DNA of 64,000 bases from Taeniopygia guttata (taxonomy: Eukaryota; Chordata; Aves; Passeriformes; Estrildidae). How positions within the stretch are numbered: the stretch's first letter is position 1; every line of letters begins with the position of its first letter. The position numbers and the translations under genes were made by a program. A model generated the notes under the pieces. It made no database searches and was not told where the DNA came from. It saw only the letters and a program-made list of their open reading frames with translations. Below are positions 53,601 through 62,599 of the stretch, one piece after another. The DNA lies in contig NC_133027.1 in the NCBI RefSeq assembly GCF_048771995.1, positions 100,872,501 through 100,936,500 on the forward strand, in the 5' to 3' direction.

Positions 53601-56600
53601 AGACAGCAACATCTGAAACAGAAAACTCACTAATAGAGTTCGTCTGACATTTTCACTAGTGTTTCTAAGGTTATTTAGTGGTAATAGCTCACACATGCAC
53701 TAAAAATCCTTGTCTCACCAAGAGAGTGAGCTCTCAACTCTTGCTATAATGAAGTATCCTATTCCTATTCTATGCAAACTGAGGTTACATACAAAGAGGA
53801 TTAATTAAATGCCCCCATTTATAAAATGCAGATTCAGAAACAGAATTAAGATTCTTTATGTTAGGATTGGAAAAGTGGACAGCATTTCCTAATACAATTT
53901 GTCATTCTTAATTACAATAACCAAAATATTTTAAAATAATTATGGCCTAAAGAGTGATTTTTTTTTTTTTTCATTTAACTTATTCCTTTCCTTCTGGCCA
54001 ATGATATCTCCTTTTGAAAAAGCTATATTTCTTTTTTACAAAAATATTTTTCAAAGCTTTTCTCAAACTGTTAGTTTCAATTAGAAAAAAAAAAAATAAA
54101 AAAGTTGTTCAGTTCCCAGCATAGATTTAATGACACAAAGAAAAATCTTCCCAGAAATAATTACATGGACAAGTCATAAATTAGCAGTCATTAAAATTCT
54201 CGGGGCAAGCTACAAAAAAAAAAATTACATTTACACAGGGAAATGTATGGTTGCACCAAGTGAGCACTGCATTATCAACTAAATGCTTCTGTGTCTATAT
54301 TCCACAACAGGGAAATGAACCAACAACCCTCAAAGTTGTGCTCTTAGTGCTTTCACTCTGGATTTTTATATGGACCGGGCTAAAACCCAGATGTCTGAAA
54401 TTATGTCATTCATTTCACTGGTTTTATTTGCAGAGGTATTAGAATCCTACTAGTCTCATTGACATTTCTGTTAACTTGGAGAATAAAATAGACTTTTTAA
54501 TAGAAATTAGGTAGGCACATATGTGAAAAAGCATCCTAGGGAATGTATTATTACTGGCAGTAAATGTGAAATGCTGCAAAACTCTATCATTGGAATTATT
54601 CATTATGATATAGGATTGGAGACATGGAGATGATGATTAGAAAGTGTACAAAAATAAATTAGCACATAATTTTAAAATAATTCATGAGCTATTTATCTGT
54701 AGTCTGGACCATTTTACACTCAGTTAAAGGCTGAAAAAACAGGATTCAATCACTCCACTTTGAATGATGTCTTCTGCTGCTATAGAGGGAAGCACCATTT
54801 GTAATGGACTGTGTCACATCCTTGCATGGAGATGGGGCACAGCATGTAGGAACAGACTGAGCCAGCACAGCACCTCAGGACGGTGGGATAATTAGGAAGA
54901 ATATATGGGGATTTAAAGACTTGAACGTTGTTCCATCTAGAACACTCTGTCTACAAGTGAAGGATGACACATCACTGAAAGATACAGTTTTTCATAAAGT
55001 CAACATGCAATCAGTTGACCTTATTTTGATATATTTCAAGTGGTTTATTGTTCTTTTCCTTTGAACAAATCTTGAAAACAAGAGCTATGGGAAGAGCTTG
55101 GGGATAGTAGGGCTCAAGAGAATGAGACAGTTTGATTTCTTGACAAGAAAGCTTAGAGGCGTCACCAGGGAAGGGAAGGGGGGCCTTCCATGTTACATGT
55201 GGGTTAAGCAAATCAGCCACATACACCTGGTTAGGTCAGTGTCAATTTTCTTTACCTGTTCCCTTTATTGCATCAGAAACACAATTGTCCCAGCAAGCTC
55301 AAATTAGACAGTCTCTGTTGAGGCCAAACTACTTATACATTCAACTTGCTCTTTTCTTGCAAGCTGTTCTCTCCTTCTCTGCCCAATTTAATAATCTCAG
55401 TCTCAGTGCAGTTCAGTATTGTTTAACTGAAGTCAAGTTCCTCTAAAACCTGTAATTTCTTTCTTAAAATATTTACAAACTCATTCAGTAAACACAACAT
55501 TTTTCAGTTTAACATGGTATCATCACATTGTAATTAAAACCTGAAAAAAGCTATAATCCCATAAAGAACACATTGCTGTGATATAAATTTTTAATAATAA
55601 TGATCTGCTGAAATGGACTTTAGTATTGAACCTTCAAATGGATGTCTGAAAATGTAAGAAAATATTAGATTTGATGTTCCACATAGTGTTATATTACTTG
55701 GAAAAAGCTACACAACACTATTAGCTGTCTAGCTTAGAAGTGCCATTTTCTTGCATTTTACTGGCATATTTTTACCTTTACCATCATTAAACATGTTGTC
55801 TCCTTGTCTCACAGTGTTGCTAGAACAGAACTCCAGAAAAACAGGCTTGCACTTCCTCAGATACTGTTGAAAGCAAACGTACAGGCTAAACAGAAAAATA
55901 TACAACAATATCTAAATATAATTCATTAACCTGATCAGAAATACTCAGTCCCTTTAGAAGCACTAGGCTTCAACTCCAATATATTTGAAACAGCAAGAGA
56001 TTGGATCCTCTTCATTGTAGCTTGTTAGCTCGAGTTCACAAGCATTAGGACACCTACAGCTTTTGGCATCATGCAAGGGATCAGCAGCAGGGTTAAATAA
56101 GGACTCAGTCAAGTAGTCTATTGATAATGTCACACATCTGTCACGTACCTCATCACCACAGCACTCTCTCATTTGTTCTACAGTAACAGATAATCAAATC
56201 ATCATACCAGGTCACACTAAAAGGTTAATTCCATGCAAGCACAGTTTTCAAAGGCCATTATGCTGTCACTGAGCAAGTGCCATTAACATCAAAGGTAGTA
56301 TTAAGCCAAAACCCCATCACAGGCTAGGGCCTGCTGATAAGACAAGTGTCAAAAAAAAAAAAGCTCTTAAACTGAGGAACTTGAAATCTAAATAAAGAAA
56401 AGTCCACACTTACATGAAAGTAAATTAAACTGCTAAAGGGTGGCTGTTTATCACAAGCAAGAAAGGACAGTATAGTAAGTGCAGGATGTATTCCACTTTA
56501 CATTGGCCCCGAGTAGGCACAGGCCACTCTGTGCTGTTGTCCCCTGTGTGTTGTCCCAGCTGATCAGGGCAACTGGAGTCAGAGACCAGCAGAAAGAGAA

Positions 56601-59600
56601 AATTGCAAAATCATATATATGGAGAATATCAGACAGAAGTTAGACTACAAACTTAGACTCCTTGTTGTTAGATTTGTGTTGCTTCTTGGTCAAAATATAA
56701 ACAAGTACTTTGGCTTTCTTTTTTACCCCAAGTTCCTTGCAACTCCCGGGGAACATTCACAGTTCTCCTTGCATAAAACACCACAATGACCATCCATGAG
56801 ACTCAGTTTTTTGCTATTCATTCTCCAGCATATAAAATCTGAACTTACTTGTCAGCTTGATGCTAGAATTTTTAAACTGTGGAGAAGAAATATTCCCCAA
56901 GTTGAGCAGGATACTCACAGCATCTCAGTATTTTTTGGTATCTCCATATTTGCCTCTAATCCTACCAACATCCATATACTTTTCTTTTTTTTTTTTTTAA
57001 GAGCAAACAACCCACCACCAAAAATCCTTATACCTCTCTCAACTAGGACATGCATTTTATCAGAAAGTTCTACCAATGGGTAACTTTTTTGTATTCCTAA
57101 ACTACAAGAAACATTTCTGAATTCAAATGGCGAGTTTAAATCTGAAAACAAAATAAAACAAAAACAGCTGGTAAAGATTTCAGCTATTAATAGAACAAAA
57201 TATTTTAATATCTTTAGGAACACCAGTTCCACAGAGTACCTTCTTATAAAATTTGATTAATTTTCTTTTCCTCCTCTGCTGTGTGAACACATATCAGAAT
57301 ATTTTAGACCTTTGTTTTACATCAGTCCCAAGTCAAAAAAGCAATTTTCCCCTGCAGCCTCATCTGCTTGTATCTATAATTTAAGGACAAAGTGTATATG
57401 TGTTCCTAATTACCCCCAAAGGATGTTTGATGAACCTGTGAAAATTAAGGAAAAAAACCCCAAGCAGTGATATTGCAGTGAGAAAAATGAAGCACCAAAA
57501 CTAAATCACCAAATACCTTAACATTGCATTTTAGCGTTATCAGAAAACAAAATATAGAATGTTCAAGACTAGATCTTGCTAATGCTTACAAGTTCAGAAA
57601 AAAAATAAATCTAATATAAAGACTTTCTTTTTTCCCTTGGTGATGCTTAGTTTCTCTTTATGAGTTTGCTTTTCAGTAAAAGTTGCTTAAGATATTTGAA
57701 TTAAATAATTTAAAAGTAGGAAGAAGAAAGATTTCAAACACAAAATGTTTTCTTTTGGTACAGATCTCTTCAGATTACTTTCAAAATTTCCTGAAAGTGG
57801 CATTGTCAAGAGAAATTACTTTTAAAAATATAATTATTTTAATATCACAAAATCACAGCATGGGTGAGGTAAAAGACCACAGTGGGTTAAGCAGGTGGAA
57901 CCTCCCAAAATAATGGAGAAGAAATTTGAAGAACAAAATTTTGTTTCTACAACAAAGGAAGTAGGATCCCACCCAGATTATCTGGACATGGATGTACTCA
58001 GTGCTTACTGGGATCCCATGAGCATCAACAGCATCTTCAGTACACTGCCATCCCCTGCATGCACTGACCCTCTCACATGTTGTTCATAGTCTGTGTACAA
58101 ATAGTCTTGGATGAAAAACTGGAATGGTACAAAACACTGCAGAGCAGTCAAATTCAGCATTAGAACAGTACCAAAAGAATATTGCATAATGAATACGGTG
58201 GTGCTTAAAAAAGAGCTGTTCTATTACTGTCACCAAGACTAAGATTTGGCTGCAGGTTTATTACCACAATACATTTGGGAGCAAACCACCCAGGGAGTTT
58301 TTCCAGCATCTGGTTGGCACTACTGCTTGAAATTACTCAATGGGTGTTCCCCCATGGCATCTCAGAACAAGCTACATAGAATCACCACGGTAATTGCTCT
58401 GTCTCTGCACTTCACTGTCAGCTGGTAAATAACTACAGCTCATTTCGTATACCAGCAACATGCAGCATAAATTTTGCCAGCTATACTGCAATTAGTCCTC
58501 CAGCTATTTTAAATCAAATTATTTAGGAAGGAGAATTACTGGAAATTAAATCCAGCTCCCAAAACCAAAAACCACTACATGCTCCGAGAACACCACCAAA
58601 AAATACATTGTATTAAATTTTAGGTTATGCTAATCCATTTGATTCACTGTGGCCAATGTATTTAAAAAAAGGGGACACATGGGGGAGGAGAAACATAGGG
58701 GAGAAGAAACATAAAAGGCAGTACCAACTATGTGAGAGAGGTAGAATAAGCTTAATATAGGCCCAAATTCTCTTTTAGAGGGATATGATATGAGCAAAGG
58801 CTCAGAGATGATACATCATATTTTACCAGTGCAAAAGGTGGTCTGAAAGAGAATGAGGACTATGCCAGGAAACTAGGTAGTGTATTGCATACTGTTTGAA
58901 CACACAGTTCTGACAACATCTTTGAAGTCACTCCATAAAGACACACAAATAACATATGCATCTTGCAATCTCAGAAAGTCCTGATAATGACCATAGCACT
59001 GCTTACTGTTACAACTGACTTTTGACTAGATAGTGTCTGTAAATTGATCCCTCAATTAAAATGTTTGCAAAGAGCAAGGGAAGCAAGTATCACTGATAGC
59101 CCCCTGCCTTACTTACAGATGAACTCCTGAAAGAAGCACCTTTCCCACTGAATTCCATTTCTGTTATGGAGCCATTTTCCTTCTCAAGCTGGTTAAATGA
59201 TCATCGTAATGAAATAAAACAGAAAAAATCCTTGAGTGTGTTTGGAGATAACTTTGAAACAGAGGTAAGGGAGTATAATCTCTCTAATAACAAAGAGATA
59301 TTTTTAAAGGTGTGGATAATTAGTGCCTACTGTTCAGAATGAGGGAATCCAGGCCTGGGATCAATACAGAGTAGAAAAAGTTAATGCACCCCCACAGAAG
59401 TACCTGTCTGTGGTCCATTGTTTCGACTAGCTTAGGGCAGGGGCTTTCTAGCTCATTACTTCGATGTCCAGAATCAACCTGAACTTTATTTCTGTTCATT
59501 TTCTTTGGGATTAAATCAGCTAGTTCGTTCCCCTGTCCCTCTCCCCATATTTCCCAGATCAGAAGCACTGGTGTGATGCAAATACTACTCAAGCTTCTTT

Positions 59601-62440
59601 ATGTGTTTGAGCAGCATTTGTGGTCCAAGTCTAATCTGGGTGTGTAAACACATTTCTTTTTTCTCTCCCTCCATCTATGTAAAGTGGAAACAAGGAAAAC
59701 TGGACAGCAACCAGTGAGCCTAGGATGCCCTAAAACATTCCACTTCACAGTTTAGTCAAACACAGTCTAGTTTGGGTGTAAATGAAGCTGTCAACATTTG
59801 ATATCTGTGCTGTATGCGTGATGTTTACAAAACATATTCTTCCCCAGAATTACTTGGAGTCACGCTCCAAAGAATCCAATACAGTTGACAGCAAAGTGAC
59901 AGAGTGTGGGAATATCAGGAAGAACACAGAGGGGGCAGAAAATGAGAAAGATGAAGTCCTGTCTGCAGCATTTTTAATGTTAATGGAAGAAACTTTTCTA
60001 CTTCAACAGGCTCTTGACAGGGCCCACAGTTCATGAGGAGGAAGTGCCTGTTCCAGGAACAGAAGCAGGAAGCATATAGATGCAAAACTGAGAGTGGGAG
60101 GAGGCAGAAGGACTAGATAAGCAAGGCTGCAGAGGAGCATAAGGAGTGGCAGGTGTGACCAGTTCCCTTTTTATCAGTAGGAATCAATATGAGAAAACCA
60201 AACATAGTGTGAATTTTAATGTCTGTAAAAATAACATATTCTCTGAATATTCTCCTGTAAAAATAGAATGTTTTAAATGTTGTTGGGAGATGAATATGGA
60301 CACTTTGGTCACTTGGATGAAATCATTACTTTTTTTTTTTTAATTAGGCTATAGTTTATGGACCAGGAACAACTGAGAAAAGTAAAAAGAATTCGGATAT
60401 CTGGATATGGCAGCTGGTATGTGGCAATTCACACTTGTTAACTGTTGAGTTCATGTTTAAGTTCAGACTGAACAGTAGTAAAGCCTTCTAGCAACAGAAA
60501 CTGGAATGATTCCCTTCCTTCTCATCGAAAAGATCACCAATAGGCATCACCTTTCAGCTTTAAACTGTGGTGAAAAAATAACTATAAAGTGCTGCCACAA
60601 TAAAAATAGCCTCTTTTTCCTCATCATGTATGTTGATGATAGAGATACTGGCACTCATCCTTGCTGGGAATTTTCATGCACCCTACCTAGGCTATATCCT
60701 GTAAATATATCAGATCAAGCAATAAAGCAACATCACCTCTCAGTTCTGCCTGGAAACATTTGCCCTCATCCTGAATTCAAACTGGAATCAAGTAGAATAA
60801 GCTAATAAAAAATCCTAAAAACTTGTTTATATTAACTCAGAATTGCAGGTGATCCAGATGTCCTTCATTCAGTTTACTTCTAGAATGCGTTTGCAACCCA
60901 ACGAAAAAGAAAAGCTAATTTTTGCTTACACAAGTCAGGCTAGCTTGGGAGAGAGATATTTCTATTAGTTTCTCTTCTATTGAAATTCACAGGCACTATC
61001 AAATACAAATTAAAGAAGTCATTATCTTGTAAGACATTTGTTTACACTGAAGCTTACATCAGCCTGTGGAATCAAGACCTTGTGGCTGGCAAGAACTTGG
61101 CTCCCCTGCTTGACAAGATAATAACTAGTGCATTCCAATATGGAAGGATTCAGCAATTTCAGTCAACCCCCTGCTGACTTGTGAGCTGCTCTTCAAGACT
61201 TACAAAGCTAGGAGGAATCAGAAAAGTAGAAGAGGAGCTTAAACTACTCCAGAAGATTCTCTCTGTAATTTCTGGAGCTGTACCAACTTGTAGGCTGCTA
61301 GGTTAGGTTGGTGGCAGTGTACCCCAAGAATCAGGCAATGGGTTGCTGCTTTATGATAGGAAACAATGAAACATATTTTTATCTATGCTAATAGTGTTAG
61401 ATAGACAAGATCAACTGAATATTTAGCTAGCCCTCATGAAACAGAACAGGTTTGAGGTGCTCTTTCAATAGGAATGATTTATGTACATGCAGCATTTTCT
61501 TTCTGCTAGGGACAGGACATAGAAAATTAAACAAACTTCTTTTGCTTCAGGAGGGCACATCAACTGTTTCCATGGATAGTAAAACCCTGACTCTCTCTGC
61601 TGGTGACAGCCTGCTTGTCCGTGCCCAGTCTGTGTGAGTAGAGATGAACAAGGGTTCAGTGCATGATCCCCCAGCTTCCAGCAACATAAATTCTGTGTAT
61701 TCAATGCACACCATGTTGGGCATCACTGGTGCAGAAACACAGCATCTGTGAATTCAGGGTTTGCAATAGCCTCTGTTATTTCTCAGGGCAAAAGTGTTTT
61801 CAGGAGGAAAAGCTAGGCATTCATTTTAGTTCACCTCTTATGATAAAGGCTGGATAAAAAAAATAATATAAGAATAAATAAATAAAAATAAAAGACGAAA
61901 AAAGAGAGGAAGGAAGAGGGAAGGGAGGAAGGAAAGGAAAAGAGAGAGGGAGGAAGGAAATGAAAAGAGAGAAAAAAGAAGAGAAAGAAAAAAAAAGAAG
62001 AGGAAGTAAAAAGAAGAAAGCACTGCCAGGAAAATACAGCATACAAAAGAGCATGTGTAAAGATATATGGCCTGAAACTACCCACTGGCACTCATAGCAG
62101 ATGCTCGAAGCATCAGACCAGGCTTAATCAACATCAGTGCAGGAAGATTTGGGGTTCAGGCTGAGAACACAGCTCTCTTCCTGGAGTAGGATGCATATAG
62201 CTGTTTCATTCCAGAGAGAATGGAAAGGAAGAGATAGAGCATGGCTAAAGCTGATAAAGTGTCTACTCCCCCTTTTTAATACCATCCATATTTAATTTGT
62301 TGGTTTGAGAGTGTGATTTCCCTCTAAACACATTTCATCATCTCTCTTTCAATTCTTCCAGGTACTGCTGGAAAAGAGCAGAAGAATGTGTTGCTCTCTG
62401 CATCGCTCAGGATCCAAAACGCAAGCAACCTTATAAATAA
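29567..62440 (+). CDS. HAAO: 3-hydroxyanthranilate 3,4-dioxygenase, complete ten-exon gene
   Basis: A cytosolic non-haem iron dioxygenase of the kynurenine pathway. It opens 3-hydroxyanthranilate to 2-amino-3-carboxymuconate semialdehyde, which cyclises to quinolinate, the precursor of NAD. Coding exons: 29567-29646, 33649-33727, 42566-42649, 44233-44339, 47187-47276, 47980-48023, 59119-59264, 60348-60416, 61551-61633 and 62362-62440. Joined they give 861 bases, 286 codons plus stop, matching the human length as I recall it. All nine introns are GT-AG and every junction keeps frame. Cupin iron ligands His47, Glu53 and His91 are present, as are Arg43, Arg95 and Glu105, known in the family for dioxygen/substrate binding. 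The N-terminal catalytic cupin is about residues 1-160; the second, degenerate cupin is about 178-286. The start ATG has a strong context (GGACCATGG) with an in-frame stop just upstream. No break is seen. Introns total about 32 kb, the longest being intron 6 (11.1 kb). Confidence 0.97.
29647..33648 (+). other. HAAO: HAAO intron 1
   Basis: About 4.0 kb from GTAAGT to TTCTAG. It is AT-rich, with no further exon or classifiable repeat recognised. Confidence 0.7.
33649..33727 (+). CDS. HAAO: HAAO exon 2, with iron ligands
   Basis: Residues 28-53, ending [20 protein letters not shown]. It carries Arg43 and the iron ligands His47 and Glu53 of the cupin motif. The acceptor is TTCTAG and the donor GTAACC. 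It ends in phase 0. Confidence 0.97.
34010..34071 (+). repeat. Minisatellite, four units of 15-17 bp
   Basis: Four tandem imperfect copies of GATATTTTATATCCT start at 34010, 34025, 34040 and 34057, in HAAO intron 2. Confidence 0.8.
35029..35044 (+). repeat. (T)16 run
   Basis: Uninterrupted thymines in HAAO intron 2. Confidence 0.85.
36727..36998 (-). mobile_element. CR1 LINE 3' fragment (5'-truncated)
   Basis: On the + strand it opens with CCACAGAATCACTAAGGCCGG, the complement of the CR1 3' tail. Diverged avian CR1 blocks follow: GAGTCCAACC, GAACACCTCCAGGAATGATGACTC, and a segment near 36883-36905 resembling the 'agtgaagaaattctt' part. The element is antisense to HAAO and 5'-truncated. Divergence suggests an old copy. 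Confidence 0.85.
37721..38158 (-). mobile_element. Probable endogenous retrovirus solo LTR (fossil)
   Basis: A block of about 438 bp bounded by TG and CA. On the + strand it shows an antisense LTR layout familiar from songbird elements. There is a TGTTGAGGCAGGAC start, a reversed poly(A)-signal-like region, CACTCTTTTTATGAAG (reversed TATA-like box), then TTCATTGGTCTTAA and a GGTGTGCAGTTAATGACGCG stretch. No internal retroviral region is attached, so it looks like a solo LTR in HAAO intron 2. An AAGTCATC repeat lies at 37711-37718 and again at 38158-38165, close to the two ends but not exactly flush. Family and age are uncertain, probably an older insertion. Confidence 0.5.
42566..42649 (+). 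CDS. HAAO: HAAO exon 3
   Basis: Residues 54-81, [14 protein letters not shown].. to ..DVVIREGE. This is the beta strand following the iron-binding motif, with the conserved F-Y-Q and D-V-V-I-R segments. Both ends are in phase 0. The acceptor is TTCAG and the donor GTAAAA. Confidence 0.97.
42650..44232 (+). other. HAAO: HAAO intron 3
   Basis: About 1.6 kb from GTAAAA to AACAG. The last 275 bases are GC-raised and contain a second plausible acceptor followed by an open frame in phase with exon 3 (listed separately). Confidence 0.7.
43958..44203 (+). other. Candidate alternative exon in HAAO intron 3
   Basis: A good 3' splice acceptor (GGATTTTCATTTCAG) ends at 43957. Splicing exon 3 to it would keep the reading frame for 81 codons, [18 protein letters not shown] and onward, to a stop at 44201-44203. 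The product is Lys/Arg-rich and does not resemble any HAAO segment. Using it would end the enzyme before His91 and leave it inactive. A chance frame is quite possible. Confidence 0.15.
44233..44339 (+). CDS. HAAO: HAAO exon 4, with third iron ligand
   Basis: Residues 82-116 plus two bases of Arg117. It begins [18 protein letters not shown]. It holds His91 (iron), Arg95 and, further on, Glu105 (substrate contacts known in the family). The acceptor is AACAG and the donor GTGAAG. It ends in phase 2. Confidence 0.97.
44340..47186 (+). other. HAAO: HAAO intron 4
   Basis: About 2.8 kb. It contains the T/G-rich tract at 46801-46883. No further exon was recognised. Confidence 0.7.
46801..46883 (+). 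repeat. T-rich tract with G12 run
   Basis: Runs of T broken by GG and GTTTG, with twelve consecutive G's at 46851-46862, then about twenty T's. It lies in HAAO intron 4, some 300 bases before exon 5. Confidence 0.9.
47187..47276 (+). CDS. HAAO: HAAO exon 5
   Basis: Residues 117 (last base) to 147 (first two bases): [17 protein letters not shown] then [12 protein letters not shown]. The V-L-F-E-K-W-F and [10 protein letters not shown] segments are conserved family hallmarks. The donor is a consensus GTAAGT. Confidence 0.97.
47277..47979 (+). other. HAAO: HAAO intron 5
   Basis: A short intron of about 0.7 kb from GTAAGT to TTCCAG. Nothing else was recognised in it. Confidence 0.7.
47980..48023 (+). 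CDS. HAAO: HAAO exon 6 (short)
   Basis: A 44-base exon encoding [14 protein letters not shown] plus split codons for Glu147 and Asp162. It matches the family's F-F-x-S-x-Q-Y-x-T-G-K-P segment that ends the first cupin. The donor is GTAATA. Confidence 0.96.
53220..53263 (+). repeat. A-rich low-complexity tract
   Basis: A runs broken by C, CC and G, without a regular unit. It lies in HAAO intron 6. Confidence 0.85.
57845..57906 (-). mobile_element. Short CR1 LINE 3' end
   Basis: On the + strand it reads TCACAAAATCACAGCATGGG, then a GAGGT...GACCACAGTGGGTTA...CAACCTCC-like stretch. This corresponds to the complement of the last 60 or so bases of an avian CR1. It is only a scrap, antisense to HAAO. 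Confidence 0.65.
59119..59264 (+). CDS. HAAO: HAAO exon 7
   Basis: Residues 162 (last two bases) to 210. It begins [20 protein letters not shown] and ends [10 protein letters not shown]. It covers the linker and the start of the second, non-metal cupin. The donor is GTAAGG, phase 0. Confidence 0.97.
59265..60347 (+). other. HAAO: HAAO intron 7
   Basis: About 1.1 kb from GTAAGG to TTAG, with a strong T tract just before the acceptor. A + strand open frame near 59782-60036 has no family resemblance. Confidence 0.7.
60348..60416 (+). CDS. HAAO: HAAO exon 8
   Basis: Residues 211-233, [19 protein letters not shown] to IWQL. The V-x-x-Y-G-x-G and D-x-W-x-W-Q-L pattern matches the family's second cupin. 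Both ends are in phase 0 and the donor is GTATGT. Confidence 0.96.
60417..61550 (+). other. HAAO: HAAO intron 8
   Basis: About 1.1 kb, GTATGT to CTTCAG. Nothing else was recognised. Confidence 0.7.
61551..61633 (+). CDS. HAAO: HAAO exon 9
   Basis: Residues 234-260 plus two bases of Val261, [20 protein letters not shown] then LLVRAQS. The family pattern L-x-L-x-x-x-D-S-L-L-V is clear. The donor is GTGAGT. Confidence 0.96.
61634..62361 (+). other. HAAO: HAAO intron 9
   Basis: About 0.7 kb, GTGAGT to TTCCAG. The polypurine tract at 61897-62020 takes up a sixth of it. Confidence 0.7.
61897..62020 (+). repeat. Polypurine tract (124 bases, 2 pyrimidines)
   Basis: GGAA, GAGA and AAGA units with only two T's (61961 and 62007), preceded by an AATAAATAAAA-type A/T-rich stretch. 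The antisense frames through it, rich in Phe/Leu/Ser, come from the low complexity. It lies inside HAAO intron 9. Confidence 0.9.
62362..62440 (+). CDS. HAAO: HAAO exon 10 (coding part) and stop
   Basis: Completes Val261, then residues 262-286 ([19 protein letters not shown] then RKQPYK) and a TAA at 62438-62440. The V-A-L-x-x-x-Q-D-P motif is the conserved C-terminus; the last few residues vary between species. Confidence 0.96.
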
Positions 62441-62568
62441 CTCCTCTGTCAGTTGGCTTTGAGGATAGGAAGGTTAAAACTTGGTTATCTTGATTATCTT
62501 TTACTCAGAATGCCTGGAAATTTGAATACTCTAACACAATAATTAAGTAGATTCAAGTGCTTTGCCCA

Positions 62569-62574
62569 ATTAAA
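62569..62574 (+). terminator. HAAO: Candidate HAAO poly(A) signal (ATTAAA)
   Basis: An ATTAAA hexamer lies about 130 bases after the stop codon and is followed by T-rich sequence. A canonical AATAAA further on (63751-63756) is an alternative for a longer 3' UTR. This is inferred from position only. Confidence 0.4.
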
Positions 62575-62599
62575 ACTTTTTCTCCAAGTAGTTAAAGTT

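Larger units (their letters stand above)
48024..59118 (+). other. HAAO: HAAO intron 6 (11.1 kb)
   Basis: The longest intron. It contains A-rich low-complexity sequence (53220-53263), a short CR1 3' end (57845-57906) and several short A or T runs. A slightly GC-raised stretch at about 48600-49320 has open frames (for example 49000-49305, + strand) but no recognisable product. No coding exon of another gene was seen. Confidence 0.65.

Noticed and set aside
61821-62091. Three overlapping - strand frames rich in Phe, Leu and Ser that look membrane-like
   Set aside because: They are translations of the complement of the polypurine tract.
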